Shown here piece after piece: positions 55,790 through 64,000 of a stretch of 64,000 bases of DNA. The first letter of the stretch is position 1. Each line of letters starts with the position of its first letter. The translations under genes were made by a program, and so were the position numbers. The notes under the pieces are model-generated. The model made no database searches, was not told the DNA's origin, and was given only the letters and a program-made list of their open reading frames with translations. Origin of the DNA: Luteimonas terrae (GTDB taxonomy: Bacteria; Pseudomonadota; Gammaproteobacteria; Xanthomonadales; Xanthomonadaceae); assembly GCF_004358165.1 (NCBI RefSeq), contig NZ_SMTG01000002.1, positions 1,674,001 to 1,738,000 on the forward strand. Direction: 5' to 3'.

Positions 55790-56089
55790 TCAGTCGTCGC
55801 CCTTGGCCATGTCTTCGTCGGCGACGACTTCGGCAGCCGCCCATTCCAGCGCCTCGCGCTCCTTGCGCTCACGCTCGGACTTGTCGACGGCTTCGATGTA
55901 GGGCTGGTCGATGCGGCGCGCGGCGATCTCGCGCAGGGCGAGCACGGTCGGCTTGTCGTCGTTCTCGCTGTTGTCGAGCTGGGCTTCGACGCCGTTGGCG
56001 AGCTGACGGGCGCGACGCGCGGCCATCATGACCAGCTCGAAGCGGTTGTCGACGACTTCCAGGCAATCTTCCACGGTGATGCGGGCCAT
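55790..56089 (-). CDS. rpoZ: RNA polymerase subunit omega
   Basis: 99 residues. [20 protein letters not shown] and [15 protein letters not shown] are the conserved omega motif that wraps the beta' C-terminus; a Lys/Glu/Asp-rich C-terminal tail follows. In gammaproteobacteria omega is needed for one ppGpp-binding site on RNA polymerase, which suits its place beside spoT. ATG 56089 chosen by homology; upstream codons are not conserved. Confidence 0.97.
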   Translation of the reverse strand: MARITVEDCLEVVDNRFELVMMAARRARQLANGVEAQLDNSENDDKPTVLALREIAARRIDQPYIEAVDKSERERKEREALEWAAAEVVADEDMAKGDD

Positions 56090-56194
56090 GCGGGCTCCCG
56101 GCGACCGCTGTGGCCGCGCGATTGAATAAAAAGGGTCGCGTATGCTAGCGCCCGCCCCGTCGGGGCGCAAGCGCTGCCCATACGAATCAGACAG

Positions 56195-56839
56195 TTACGC
56201 GGGATTCGACGCCGCGACGGAGGCCTCTTCCCGCAGCAGGCGGCCGATCAGCGCCGCGTGGCGCTCGGCCTGACGCTCCCGGCGCAGGCGGCTGGCGCGG
56301 AAGATCGCGCACATCTCGGCCACGGCGGTGTCGAAATCCTCGTTGACCACGACATAGTCGAACTCGTCGAAGTGCGACATCTCTTCCTGCGCGGCGGCCA
56401 GACGCTGGGCCATCACCGCCTCGCTGTCCTGGCCGCGCTTGCGCATGCGCTCGTCCAGCGCGGTGCGCGACGGCGGCAGGATGAAGACGCTGACCGCTTC
56501 GGGCACCTTCTCGCGGACCTGGCGCGCGCCCTGCCAGTCGATCTCCAGCAGCACGTCCTTGCCCGCGGCGAGCTGCGGTTCCACCGACTGCCGCGCGGTG
56601 CCCTTCCAGTCGCCATGGACCAGCGCGTACTCGAAGAAGTCGCCGGCATCGATCATCTGCTGGAATACGTCCTTGCCGACGAAGTGGTAGTGCTCGGCAT
56701 GGCGCTCGCCCGGGCGCGCGAGGCGCGAGGTGAACGAGATCGACAGGGCGATGTCCGGATCTTTCGCCAGGCAGGCGTTGACGATGCTGGACTTTCCGGC
56801 GCCCGACGGCGCCGCGACGATGAACAACGTGCCGCGCAT
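56195..56839 (-). CDS. gmk: Guanylate kinase
   Basis: 214 residues. Phosphorylates GMP to GDP with ATP. P-loop APSGAGKSS (residues 10-18), GMP-binding [20 protein letters not shown] and [14 protein letters not shown], and lid [15 protein letters not shown] 56839 starts [15 protein letters not shown], the normal family start; the longer frame upstream is not conserved. 105 bases upstream of rpoZ. Confidence 0.96.
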   Translation of the reverse strand: MRGTLFIVAAPSGAGKSSIVNACLAKDPDIALSISFTSRLARPGERHAEHYHFVGKDVFQQMIDAGDFFEYALVHGDWKGTARQSVEPQLAAGKDVLLEIDWQGARQVREKVPEAVSVFILPPSRTALDERMRKRGQDSEAVMAQRLAAAQEEMSHFDEFDYVVVNEDFDTAVAEMCAIFRASRLRRERQAERHAALIGRLLREEASVAASNPA

Positions 56840-56954
56840 CGGCGTTTCCGCGGAATGGTGGGATTCGGGGGCCACGCCCGTCTCCGGCGCTCGAGGGCCG
56901 CGCATCGTACCGCTTTACGCCGCCTGGCGCGCTGGCCCGGCGGCGGCGCGGCGG

Positions 56955-57815
56955 TCACTCGATGTTCTGGACCTGCTCGCGGATCTGGTCGATCAGCACC
57001 TTCAGCTCGATCGCCACCTGCGACGTACGGCGGTCGACCGACTTCGAACCCAGTGTGTTGGCTTCGCGGTTGAACTCCTGCAGCAGGAAGTCCAGACGGC
57101 GACCGACCGGCTCGCGCTGGGCGAGCACGCGGCGGATCTCGTCGATGTGGCTGTCGAGGCGGTCCAGTTCCTCGTCCACGTCGAGCTTCTGCAGCCACAG
57201 CACCAGTTCCTGCTCCATGCGACCCGGCTCGACCGGATGCGGCAGGTCGGCCAGGCGTGCCTGCAGCTTGGCGCGCTGGCCGTCGCGGATCGCCGGCATC
57301 AGGCTGCGGACTTCGGCAGCGAGCGCGGCGACGCCGTCGACGCGTTCGAGGATCGCGGCGACCAGCTTGGCGCCTTCGCGCTCGCGCGCGGCGACGAATT
57401 CGGCCAGCACCGTGTCGAGCAGCGTCAGGACCTCGGCCTGCAGCGCGGCCGGATCGACGCCGCGCGACTGCAGCACGCCCGGAAACTGCAACAGCTCGGT
57501 CAGGCTGGCGCGCAGTTCGGGAAATCCGCCGCGCAGTTCGCCGGCCAGACCCTGCAGCTGCGTCAGCAACGCGCGGTTGAGCTGCAGCTCGCCGCCGCCT
57601 TCGACGCTGCGCAGGCGCAGGCCCAGATCGACCTTGCCGCGCGAGACCTTCGCCGAGATGCGCTCGCGCAAGGCCGGCTCGACGCTGCGCAGCTCCTCGG
57701 GCATCCGCGTGCCCAGTTCGAGGAAACGGTGATTCACCGCACGCAGTTCGCAGGCCAGCGTGCCCCATTCGGTGCTGCGCTCGCCGGCGGCGAAGGCGGT
57801 CATGCTGCGGATCAT
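56955..57815 (-). CDS. yicC: YicC family endoribonuclease-like stress protein
   Basis: 286 residues. Begins [12 protein letters not shown] and has [20 protein letters not shown] and [16 protein letters not shown] in the N-terminal domain, and the C-terminal DUF1732 block with [40 protein letters not shown] and [16 protein letters not shown]. coli YicC is reported as an endoribonuclease affecting small-RNA decay. Divergent from rph, a common arrangement. Confidence 0.95.
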   Translation of the reverse strand: MIRSMTAFAAGERSTEWGTLACELRAVNHRFLELGTRMPEELRSVEPALRERISAKVSRGKVDLGLRLRSVEGGGELQLNRALLTQLQGLAGELRGGFPELRASLTELLQFPGVLQSRGVDPAALQAEVLTLLDTVLAEFVAAREREGAKLVAAILERVDGVAALAAEVRSLMPAIRDGQRAKLQARLADLPHPVEPGRMEQELVLWLQKLDVDEELDRLDSHIDEIRRVLAQREPVGRRLDFLLQEFNREANTLGSKSVDRRTSQVAIELKVLIDQIREQVQNIE

Positions 57816-57860
57816 CGGGGCGTGCCTGCGGAAAACGGCGGACGAGTATGCATCAGGGCC

Positions 57861-57881
57861 GGGATTGGGGATTCGGGATTC
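57861..57881. repeat. Three tandem GGGATT(C/G) heptamers
   Basis: GGGATTG, GGGATTC, GGGATTC followed by GGGG in the 141-base divergent gap between yicC and rph. Same unit as at 12806. Confidence 0.75.
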
Positions 57882-57922
57882 GGGGAGGCAGGCCCGCCTT
57901 GTCCGGAGTGGATCGCCACCGC

Positions 57923-57931
57923 TGCTAGACT
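57923..57931 (+). promoter_or_regulatory. Possible extended -10 element of rph
   Basis: TGC followed by TAGACT on the + strand, 26 bases before the rph ATG. No -35 at normal spacing. Confidence 0.3.
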
Positions 57932-57956
57932 TTCCCGCCGTCTTCTGGCCGTCTCC

Positions 57957-58685
57957 ATGTCCGACTTCTCCCGTCCCAGCGGCCGCGCGCCCGACCAGCT
58001 GCGCGCCGTGCGCTTCGAACGCGGTTTCACCCGCCACGCGGAGGGCTCGGTGCTGGTGAGCTTCGGCGACACCCGCGTGTTGTGCACGGCCAGCGTGGAG
58101 AACCGCGTGCCCGGCTTCCTGCGCGGCAAGGGCGAAGGCTGGGTGACGGCCGAGTACGGCATGCTCCCGCGCGCCACCAATACCCGCAACGACCGCGAGG
58201 CCACGCGCGGCAAGCAGGGCGGACGGACGCTGGAAATCCAGCGCCTGATCGGCCGCAGCCTGCGCGCCTGCGTGGATCGCAAGGCGCTGGGCGAGCGCAC
58301 GATCACGCTGGACTGCGACGTGCTGCAGGCCGACGGCGGCACCCGCACCGCGGCGATCACCGGCGCCTATGTCGCACTGGTCGATGCGATCTCGGCGCTG
58401 CGCGGTCGCGGCGAGATCGGCCGCGACCCGGTGCACGGCGCGATCGCGGCGATCTCGGTCGGCGTCTACCGCGGCGTGCCGGTGCTCGATCTCGACTACG
58501 CGGAAGACAGCGACTGCGATACCGACATGAATGTCGTGATGAACGACGGCGGCGGTTTCATCGAAGTCCAGGGCACCGCCGAAGGCCACGCCTTCCGCCG
58601 CGCCGAGATGGACGCGATGCTGCAGCTGGCCGAAGCCGGCGTCGCCGAACTGGTCGCGATGCAGCGCGCGGCACTTGCGGGATGA
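57957..58685 (+). CDS. rph: Ribonuclease PH
   Basis: 242-residue phosphorolytic 3'-5' exoribonuclease trimming tRNA 3' ends. [60 protein letters not shown] and the phosphate-binding [20 protein letters not shown] are intact, as is [19 protein letters not shown] with the metal-binding Asps. Unlike the K-12 strain it is full-length. Its stop overlaps the next ATG (ATGA), starting a coupled set with the VOC gene and rdgB. Confidence 0.96.
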   Translation: MSDFSRPSGRAPDQLRAVRFERGFTRHAEGSVLVSFGDTRVLCTASVENRVPGFLRGKGEGWVTAEYGMLPRATNTRNDREATRGKQGGRTLEIQRLIGRSLRACVDRKALGERTITLDCDVLQADGGTRTAAITGAYVALVDAISALRGRGEIGRDPVHGAIAAISVGVYRGVPVLDLDYAEDSDCDTDMNVVMNDGGGFIEVQGTAEGHAFRRAEMDAMLQLAEAGVAELVAMQRAALAG

Positions 58686-59089
58686 CGATGCCGGGCGCGA
58701 AGCGTCGCATCGCGCTGACGACGCTGCTGGTCGCCAACTACGACGCGGCTATCGCCTGGTACACGCGTGCGCTGGGCTTCCAGGTGTTCGAGGACCGACC
58801 GCTCGGTGACGGCAAGCGCTGGGTGCAGATCGGCCCGGGCACTGCCGACGAGGCCTCGCTGCTGCTCGCGCAGCGGGCGAACGACGCGCAGCGTGCGCGC
58901 ATCGGCGACCAGACCGGCGGCCGCGTCGACCATTTCCTCTACACCGACGACTTCGCCCGCGATCATGCGGCGATGACGGCGGCGGGCGTCGAATTCCTCG
59001 AAGCGCCACGCCACGAGCCCTACGGCAGCGTCGCGGTGTTCGTCGATCTCTACGGCAACAAGTGGGACCTGCTGGAGCCGCGCGCATGA
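58682..59089 (+). CDS. VOC family (glyoxalase/bleomycin resistance-like) protein
   Basis: 135 residues with two beta-alpha-beta-beta-beta modules: [20 protein letters not shown] with [20 protein letters not shown], then [20 protein letters not shown] and [20 protein letters not shown]. This is the vicinal oxygen chelate fold. The metal ligands are not fully conserved in an obvious way, so it may be a glyoxalase-like enzyme, a dioxygenase or a binding protein. ATGA overlaps couple it with both rph and rdgB. Confidence 0.9.
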   Translation: MTMPGAKRRIALTTLLVANYDAAIAWYTRALGFQVFEDRPLGDGKRWVQIGPGTADEASLLLAQRANDAQRARIGDQTGGRVDHFLYTDDFARDHAAMTAAGVEFLEAPRHEPYGSVAVFVDLYGNKWDLLEPRA

Positions 59090-59691
59090 GCACCCTGGTC
59101 CTCGCCAGCGGCAACGCCGGCAAGCTGGTCGAACTGCGGGCGATGCTCGACGGGCTCGGCGTTTCGATCGTGCCGCAGCGCGACCTCGGCGTGGACGACG
59201 TGCCCGAGACCGGCACCACCTTCGTCGAGAACGCGCTGATCAAGGCGCGGCACGCCGCGAAGGTCACCGGCCTGCCGGCACTGGCCGACGATTCGGGCCT
59301 GATCGTCGACGCGCTCGACGGCGCGCCCGGTCTCTACAGCGCGCGCTATGCCGGCAGCCCGACCGACGATACCGCCAACAATGCCAAGCTGCTGCAGGCG
59401 CTCGGCGGTCTGCCCGAAGCGCGGCGCAGCGCGCGCTTCTACGCGGTGATCGTGCTGCTGCGGCACGCCGACGATCCGCAGCCGTTGATCGCCGAGGGCA
59501 GTTGGGAGGGCCGCATTCTCGACGCGCCGCGCGGCCACAACGGCTTCGGCTACAACCCGGTCTTCCTCGACCCGGTGCATGGCCTGACGGCCGCGGAAAT
59601 GGAACCGGCGCAGAAGAACCGCATCAGCCACCGCGCACAGGCCCTGCAGGTGCTGCGGACACGCCTCGCGAAAACCTTGCGCACTGACTGA
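59086..59691 (+). CDS. rdgB: RdgB/HAM1 non-canonical purine NTP pyrophosphatase
   Basis: 201 residues; hydrolyses ITP, XTP and dITP to keep them out of nucleic acids. LVLASGNAGKLVELRAML is the phosphate-binding start, VENALIKARHAAKVTGLPAL then ADDSGLIVDALDGAPGLYSA holds the catalytic Asp and metal site, and SWEGRILDAPRGHNGFGYNP with PAQKNRISHRAQAL completes the base pocket. ATG 59086 overlaps the VOC stop. Confidence 0.96.
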   Translation: MSTLVLASGNAGKLVELRAMLDGLGVSIVPQRDLGVDDVPETGTTFVENALIKARHAAKVTGLPALADDSGLIVDALDGAPGLYSARYAGSPTDDTANNAKLLQALGGLPEARRSARFYAVIVLLRHADDPQPLIAEGSWEGRILDAPRGHNGFGYNPVFLDPVHGLTAAEMEPAQKNRISHRAQALQVLRTRLAKTLRTD

Positions 59692-59739
59692 AGCGGCCCG
59701 CATCCCCGCCGCCGCGCAATGCCTGCCAGACACGCTCCG

Positions 59740-60897
59740 ATGCTGATTCCGCCCCCGCTCTCGCTGTACGTGCACCTGCCCTGGTGCGTGCGCAAATGCC
59801 CGTATTGCGATTTCAATTCGCACGAGTTCAAGGGTGGCACGCCGCCGTTCGACGCCTACGTCGACGCGCTGCTCGCCGATCTCGACCAGGACCTGCCGCT
59901 GGTCTGGGGCCGCACCGTGCACAGCGTGTTCTTCGGTGGCGGCACGCCCAGCCTGTTTCCCGCCGATGCGATTGAACGCATCCTGCAGGGGGCCTCGTCG
60001 CGGCTGCGCTTCGCGCCCGGCGCCGAGGTCACACTGGAGACCAACCCTGGCACCGCCGAGCACGGGCGTTTCGAGGACTACCGCCGCGCGGGCGTGAACC
60101 GCATCAGCTTCGGCATCCAGACCTTCGACGATGCGACGCTCCGGACGCTGGGCCGCATCCACGACGGGGCGCAGGCGCTCTCGGCGATCGCGCTGGCCCG
60201 GGACGCCGGCTTCGACAATTTCAATCTCGACCTGATGTACGCGCTGCCCGGGCAGACCCTGGCGATGGCCGAGGACGATGTGGCTCGCGCGATCGCGCTC
60301 GCGCCGGCGCACATCTCGCACTACCAGCTCACGCTCGAACCCAACACCGTCTTCGCCGCGCGCCCGCCGACCGGCATTCCCGACGACGATCTCGCCTGGG
60401 ACATGCAGGAGCGTTGCCAGGCGATGCTGGCCGAGGCCGGTTACGCGCAATACGAAGTGTCGGCCTACGCCAGGCCCGGTCGGCGCTGCGCGCACAACCT
60501 CAACTACTGGCGTTTCGGCGACTATCTCGGCATCGGCGCGGGCGCGCACGGCAAGCTCACGCTGGGCAGCGAGCAGACCCTTCTGCGGCGCTGGAAATCC
60601 AAGCACCCGGTCGCGTGGCTCGCCGGCGCCGGCACGCCTGCATCGATCGGTGGCGACGAGCGCATCGAGCCGGCCCGCCGACCGTTCGAGTTCATGCTCA
60701 ATGCGCTGCGCCTGGTCGACGGGTTCGCGCTGGACGACTTCGTCGCCACGACCGGACTGCCGGTGTCGGCGATCGACGGCCCGCTTGACATCGCGGTTGA
60801 CAGGGGCTGGTTGCAGCGCAATGGCGCGCGGATCGTGCCGACCGAGCTGGGCCGGCGTTTCACCAACGACGTGGTCGCGCTGTTTCTCGAGGACTGA
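59740..60897 (+). CDS. hemW: Radical SAM family heme chaperone HemW
   Basis: 385 residues from ATG 59740 (392 from ATG 59719; neither has a clear ribosome site). The cluster motif C16xxxC20xxC23 in PWCVRKCPYCDFNSHEF lacks the extra cysteine of coproporphyrinogen dehydrogenase HemN, so HemW is the right call. FGGGTPSLFP, LETNPGTAE, GVNRISFGIQTFDDATLRTLGR and the C-terminal HemN_C-like segment follow. HemW inserts or transfers heme to respiratory proteins. 48 bases after rdgB, same operon. Confidence 0.94.
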   Translation: MLIPPPLSLYVHLPWCVRKCPYCDFNSHEFKGGTPPFDAYVDALLADLDQDLPLVWGRTVHSVFFGGGTPSLFPADAIERILQGASSRLRFAPGAEVTLETNPGTAEHGRFEDYRRAGVNRISFGIQTFDDATLRTLGRIHDGAQALSAIALARDAGFDNFNLDLMYALPGQTLAMAEDDVARAIALAPAHISHYQLTLEPNTVFAARPPTGIPDDDLAWDMQERCQAMLAEAGYAQYEVSAYARPGRRCAHNLNYWRFGDYLGIGAGAHGKLTLGSEQTLLRRWKSKHPVAWLAGAGTPASIGGDERIEPARRPFEFMLNALRLVDGFALDDFVATTGLPVSAIDGPLDIAVDRGWLQRNGARIVPTELGRRFTNDVVALFLED

Positions 60898-61068
60898 GCG
60901 GTCGGTCGGCTCGGACGCGCAGCGCCGTGTCGCATTGCAGCAGGCCGGTGGCCGATCGGGGACGGCGTTCGCGTTCTGACCGGCCTGACACCCCGCATCG
61001 CGCGGCCTTGCCACTGCATGCGTCGACCGCTAGTGACGGCGGCGCGCGCATGCTAAAGAATGTGACCA

Positions 61069-63366
61069 ATGCCCAGCCCGGCAACCGGAATGCCTGCGAC
61101 CGCACACCCTGCCCTTCCGCCCCGCTCGATCGCCGCGGCCGGTCTGCCGCCCCGCGTGCGACGCACGCTGGAGCGTGCGCTCTCGTTCGTTTCGACCGAG
61201 CTCGACGGTGGCCTGTCCAATCTGGTGTCCGAGTTCGAACAGGAGCTGTTCCGGCTTGCGGACCAGGCCCGCAATCCCGGGCTCGAATCGGGCTATATGG
61301 CCACGCTGCGGACCTTCCGCGCCAACCGCGCCGATCTGGTGCCGCGCTTTCTGCTCGCGCTGGAAGGCACGCTCGCCGCCCTGCGCACGCCGGCCGCACC
61401 ACCGCCACCGGTGCCGGCCGACAGCACCTCGTTCGGACCGCTGAGCCTGGTCGAGGACACGGTGATGGACGAAGGCACCGTGCTGCGCGAGATCGCCAGT
61501 CGCCAGGAAGGTCGCGCCAACCTGTCGCTGCATCTGCTGGGGCAGCGCTTCGGCGTGCTCGCCGCCGCGCCCGCCTTCGATGCCGAGCGCCTGCCGCTGG
61601 GCCCGCAGTGCCTGTGCCGCGCGATCGCCGCCGCCGCGCACGTGCTCGAGATCGAACACGACGCCCGCCTGCTGCTCTACCGCTGCTTCGATCGCGTGGT
61701 GATGCCGGGGTATGCCCGCGTGCTCGAGCGACTCGATGCGCAGCTGGCCGACGACGGCATCCTGCCGTCGCTGACCTTCGTGCCGATGCGCGCGCGCGCC
61801 GAGGCCGTCGAGCCGCGTGACCCCGCGCGCCCGCAGCGGGCACCCGAGGCGCCCGCACCGACGCGTCCGGCCGCCGACGAGGCACAGCGTCCGTTCACCG
61901 GCTGGGGGGAACCCGACACCGCGGCCGACGACGAGGATCTGGATCCGCAGGCGCACGAGGCGGCCTACGCACGCCTGCAGCAGCTGATGTCGGGCCGGCG
62001 CGAACTGCTGCGCAAGTTCCAGCCGCGCGGCGACTCGCCGCTGCCGCGCCGCCAGCTCGCGACCAGTGAAGTCTCCGATGCGCTGCGTCAGCTGCAGCAG
62101 CAGCCGACCGGCGCCGGGCGCAATGCGCGGAGCCTGGTCGACATCAAGCGCTCGCTGCTCGCGCAGGCCCGCCAGCGCGACGGCGAAGGCGCGAGCCTGG
62201 CCCCGCAGGACGAAGACGCGTTCGAACTGCTCGGCATGCTCTACGGCCACATCGAACAGGAGATCCGCACCGAGGCGCCGGCCGCGCCGCTGGTGCGCGA
62301 CCTGCAGATTCCGGTGCTGCGCGCAGCGCTGCAGGACCATTCCTTCTTCACCCGCCAGCGCCACCCGGCGCGGCAACTGCTCAACACCGTCGCCGAGAGC
62401 GCGGCCAGCTGGCACGACGACACCGCGTTCGACCCGCGCGTGGAGACCGCGCTGCGCGCTGCGGTGGCTTACGTCGTCGCCAATTACGAAGGCGATGTCG
62501 CGGTCTTCGCCGAGGGCAACGCCAAGGTGCAGGCCCAGCTGCAGGCGCAGGCACGCACCGCCGAACTGCAGGAGCGCCGGCACATCGAGGCCGCGCGCGG
62601 CCGCGAGAAGCTGGCCGCCGCACGCGCGCGCGCCGACGAACTGATGCAGGGCATCGTCGGCGACCGGCGTCTGCCGCGGTTCTCGCGCGCGTTGCTCGAC
62701 CAGTCCTGGGCCGATGTGCTGACCCTCACCCTCCTGCGTCACGGCGAGTATTCGGAGGAGGCCAATCGCCAGCTCGACACGACCCGCCGCATCGTCGATG
62801 CCTCGCTGGCGGTGATGCCGCGCGACGACGACAGCCTGCAGGCCGAAGTCGAATCCGCGCTGGGCCACGTCGGCTACCACGGCGAGGAAGCGACGGTGAT
62901 CGCGCAGCGCCTGACCAGCCACCGCAGCGACGAGGACGATGCCGCCTCGCGCACCGAACTGGCGATGAAGCTCAAGGCCCGCGCGCGGCTGGGCGAGGAG
63001 GCCGGGACCGCCCGACGCGAGAAGCTGCCGCCACGCACGCCGGACGAGCAGGCCCAGTACGACCATCTGCGCACGTTGCCCTTCGGCACCTGGATCGAGT
63101 TCACCACCAACCAGCAGGGCGACATGGTGCGCCGGCGCATGTCCTGGTACAGCCCGATGACCGATCACGTGCTGTTCGTGAACCAGCGTGGCCAGCGCAC
63201 CGGCGAACAGTCGATGGATGCGGTGTCGCGCCTGATGGCCTCGGGCAACGCCCGTGTGGTGACCGCCGACCGCGGCCACCTCGTCGACCGCGCCTGGCAG
63301 GCGGCGATGGGCGCCCTGCGCAGCTTTGCCGGCCGCGGCGAACAGCGTTCCGAGGTGACGGCATGA
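61069..63366 (+). CDS. DUF1631 domain protein
   Basis: 765 residues, no signal or TM helix, mostly helical and rich in Ala, Arg and Glu. Recognisable DUF1631 blocks are RRTLERALSFVSTELDGGLS, RQEGRANLSLHLLGQRFGVL, LYRCFDRVVMPGYARVLERL near 210 and FGTWIEFTTNQQGDMVRRRM, with MSWYSPMTDHVLFVNQRGQR near the C-terminus; the last part resembles a small beta-barrel of the kind found in PilZ proteins. The biochemical role of DUF1631 is unknown. The stop overlaps the start of the PilZ gene (ATGA). It starts 171 bases after hemW, a gap with no other gene. Confidence 0.88.
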   Translation: MPSPATGMPATAHPALPPRSIAAAGLPPRVRRTLERALSFVSTELDGGLSNLVSEFEQELFRLADQARNPGLESGYMATLRTFRANRADLVPRFLLALEGTLAALRTPAAPPPPVPADSTSFGPLSLVEDTVMDEGTVLREIASRQEGRANLSLHLLGQRFGVLAAAPAFDAERLPLGPQCLCRAIAAAAHVLEIEHDARLLLYRCFDRVVMPGYARVLERLDAQLADDGILPSLTFVPMRARAEAVEPRDPARPQRAPEAPAPTRPAADEAQRPFTGWGEPDTAADDEDLDPQAHEAAYARLQQLMSGRRELLRKFQPRGDSPLPRRQLATSEVSDALRQLQQQPTGAGRNARSLVDIKRSLLAQARQRDGEGASLAPQDEDAFELLGMLYGHIEQEIRTEAPAAPLVRDLQIPVLRAALQDHSFFTRQRHPARQLLNTVAESAASWHDDTAFDPRVETALRAAVAYVVANYEGDVAVFAEGNAKVQAQLQAQARTAELQERRHIEAARGREKLAAARARADELMQGIVGDRRLPRFSRALLDQSWADVLTLTLLRHGEYSEEANRQLDTTRRIVDASLAVMPRDDDSLQAEVESALGHVGYHGEEATVIAQRLTSHRSDEDDAASRTELAMKLKARARLGEEAGTARREKLPPRTPDEQAQYDHLRTLPFGTWIEFTTNQQGDMVRRRMSWYSPMTDHVLFVNQRGQRTGEQSMDAVSRLMASGNARVVTADRGHLVDRAWQAAMGALRSFAGRGEQRSEVTA

Positions 63367-63707
63367 TGCAGGAGTTCCGCCGCGCCCGCCGGCGCAAGGC
63401 GCCCGAGGTGATCCTCGTGACCGACGCGATGACCGCACGCGTGGTCGGCCGCGTCGGCAACCTGTCGGAGACCGGCATGTTGCTGATCGCCAGCGAGCCC
63501 TTCGTCGAGGACGGCCTGTACCAGCTGTCCTTCACTCTTCCCGACGCGCCGGACACCCCGGTCGAGATCGGCGCGCATCTGCTGTGGCTCGACGATGCCA
63601 CGCTGGCGGGTGCGAGCTGGGCGGGCTTCCGCTTCATCGCGACGACGCCGTCGCTCGCGCACCGCTTGCAGAACTGGGTCAACGCTCCGGGCAGTCATTA
63701 CGCCTGA
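63363..63707 (+). CDS. PilZ domain protein
   Basis: 114-residue single-domain PilZ protein. It has the c-di-GMP-binding signature: an Arg-rich RRARRRK (R7 to R11 gives RxxxR) near the start and N33-x-S35-x-x-G38 in NLSETG, followed by a barrel with DTPVEIGAHLLWLDDATLAG and a C-terminal helix. Both motifs are present, so real ligand binding is plausible. Coupled to DUF1631 by ATGA overlap and followed by a hairpin shared with kup. Confidence 0.92.
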   Translation: MMQEFRRARRRKAPEVILVTDAMTARVVGRVGNLSETGMLLIASEPFVEDGLYQLSFTLPDAPDTPVEIGAHLLWLDDATLAGASWAGFRFIATTPSLAHRLQNWVNAPGSHYA

Positions 63708-63732
63708 GGCGGCGTGCGGCATCGGTCCGTGA

Positions 63733-63751
63733 CGCCCGCGGCCCGCGGGCG
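63733..63751. terminator. Hairpin between PilZ gene and kup
   Basis: CGCCCGCG / CGCGGGCG stem of 8 bp with a 3-base loop in the 48-base gap between two converging genes. Confidence 0.5.
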
Positions 63752-63755
63752 CCCG

Positions 63756-64000
63756 TCAGATCTGGACCTGCGATCCCAACTCCACCAGTCGGTTTCCCGG
63801 AATCCGGAAGAACCCGGTCGCGGGCGCCGCGTTGCGATGCATCAGCGCGAACAGCTTGTCGCGCCAGACCGGCATGCCGCGGCGCGGGCTGGCGACGACG
63901 GTCTCGCGACTGGTGAAGTAGGTCGTGTCCATCGGGTCGACGCAGATGCCGCCTTCGATGTCGCCCGCGCGCATCAGCGCCATCGGCACGTCCGGCGTTT
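63756..64000 (-). CDS. kup: Potassium transporter Kup, C-terminal end (5' part beyond window)
   Basis: About 81 codons, open through the window edge. The sequence [16 protein letters not shown], then [40 protein letters not shown] and [16 protein letters not shown], is the cytoplasmic C-terminal end of Kup/Trk-independent low-affinity K+/H+ symporters. The membrane part lies outside the window, so full activity cannot be judged. Converges on the PilZ gene. Confidence 0.85.
   Translation of the reverse strand, partial: TPDVPMALMRAGDIEGGICVDPMDTTYFTSRETVVASPRRGMPVWRDKLFALMHRNAAPATGFFRIPGNRLVELGSQVQI

Noticed and set aside
61030..63438. An 802-codon open frame on the - strand opposite DUF1631
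   Set aside because: Ala/Arg/His/Gln-rich shadow; the + strand frame has the conserved DUF1631 blocks and a coupled PilZ gene.

Overview
The window is 64 kb of very GC-rich (roughly 65-70%) bacterial chromosome packed with core genes. Gene content and order point to the Xanthomonadaceae, most likely a Lysobacter- or Luteimonas-like member: pilMNOPQ divergent from mrcA, gltA beside a type B L31 gene, the block gmk-rpoZ-spoT-ridA-recG, the block rph-rdgB-hemW, and intergenic GGGATTC heptad repeats and REP-like palindromes typical of that family. This assignment is inferred from sequence features only. I see no prophage, transposase, integrase, CRISPR array, rRNA or tRNA. No stretch over 300 bases lacks a gene; the longest gap is about 265 bases, upstream of gltA.

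Region 1 (1-21.7 kb). A leftward run begins with a periplasmic adaptor and RND pump, followed by a GNAT acetyltransferase, an AGCS amino-acid symporter, a YfiF-like SPOUT rRNA methyltransferase and a truncated zinc-ribbon methyltransferase at the window edge. Then come cysK (+), a REP-like repeat pair, a small membrane protein with two L7/L12-like helical repeats, and a macrodomain hydrolase. A second leftward run is mrcB, a TPR lipoprotein, a DinG/YoaA-type helicase, tsaB, signal peptidase I and class I aldolase. A bifunctional GT2-GT4 glycosyltransferase (+) converges on a membrane-anchored TPR protein.

Region 2 (21.7-43 kb). relA is divergent from two tandem paralogous secreted proteins, which converge on hrpA. 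A Dps ferritin and a DAACS symporter share a strong terminator. A complete Bat operon follows (moxR, DUF58, DUF4381, batA, a batB/C fusion, batD), almost every junction an ATGA overlap. The type IV pilus operon pilMNOPQ runs left from a good sigma70-like promoter, and the 3' part of pilQ is clearly poorer in GC than its surroundings.

Region 3 (43-64 kb). mrcA (+), an unrecognised protein, a SlyB-like exported protein, gltA, rpmE2, a nucleoside hydrolase and an orphan RcsB-like regulator lead into the recG-ridA-spoT-rpoZ-gmk-yicC series (all -). Divergent from yicC is rph-VOC-rdgB-hemW and a translationally coupled DUF1631-PilZ pair. The window ends in the C-terminal end of kup. Functional themes are cell-wall synthesis (two class A penicillin-binding proteins), the stringent response (RelA and SpoT both present), type IV pili and envelope transport. 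I found no clear new multi-gene system. The least explained items are the tandem secreted paralogs, the L12-like membrane protein, the DUF1631-PilZ pair, the pilQ composition break and the orphan RcsB-like regulator with its inverted repeat.
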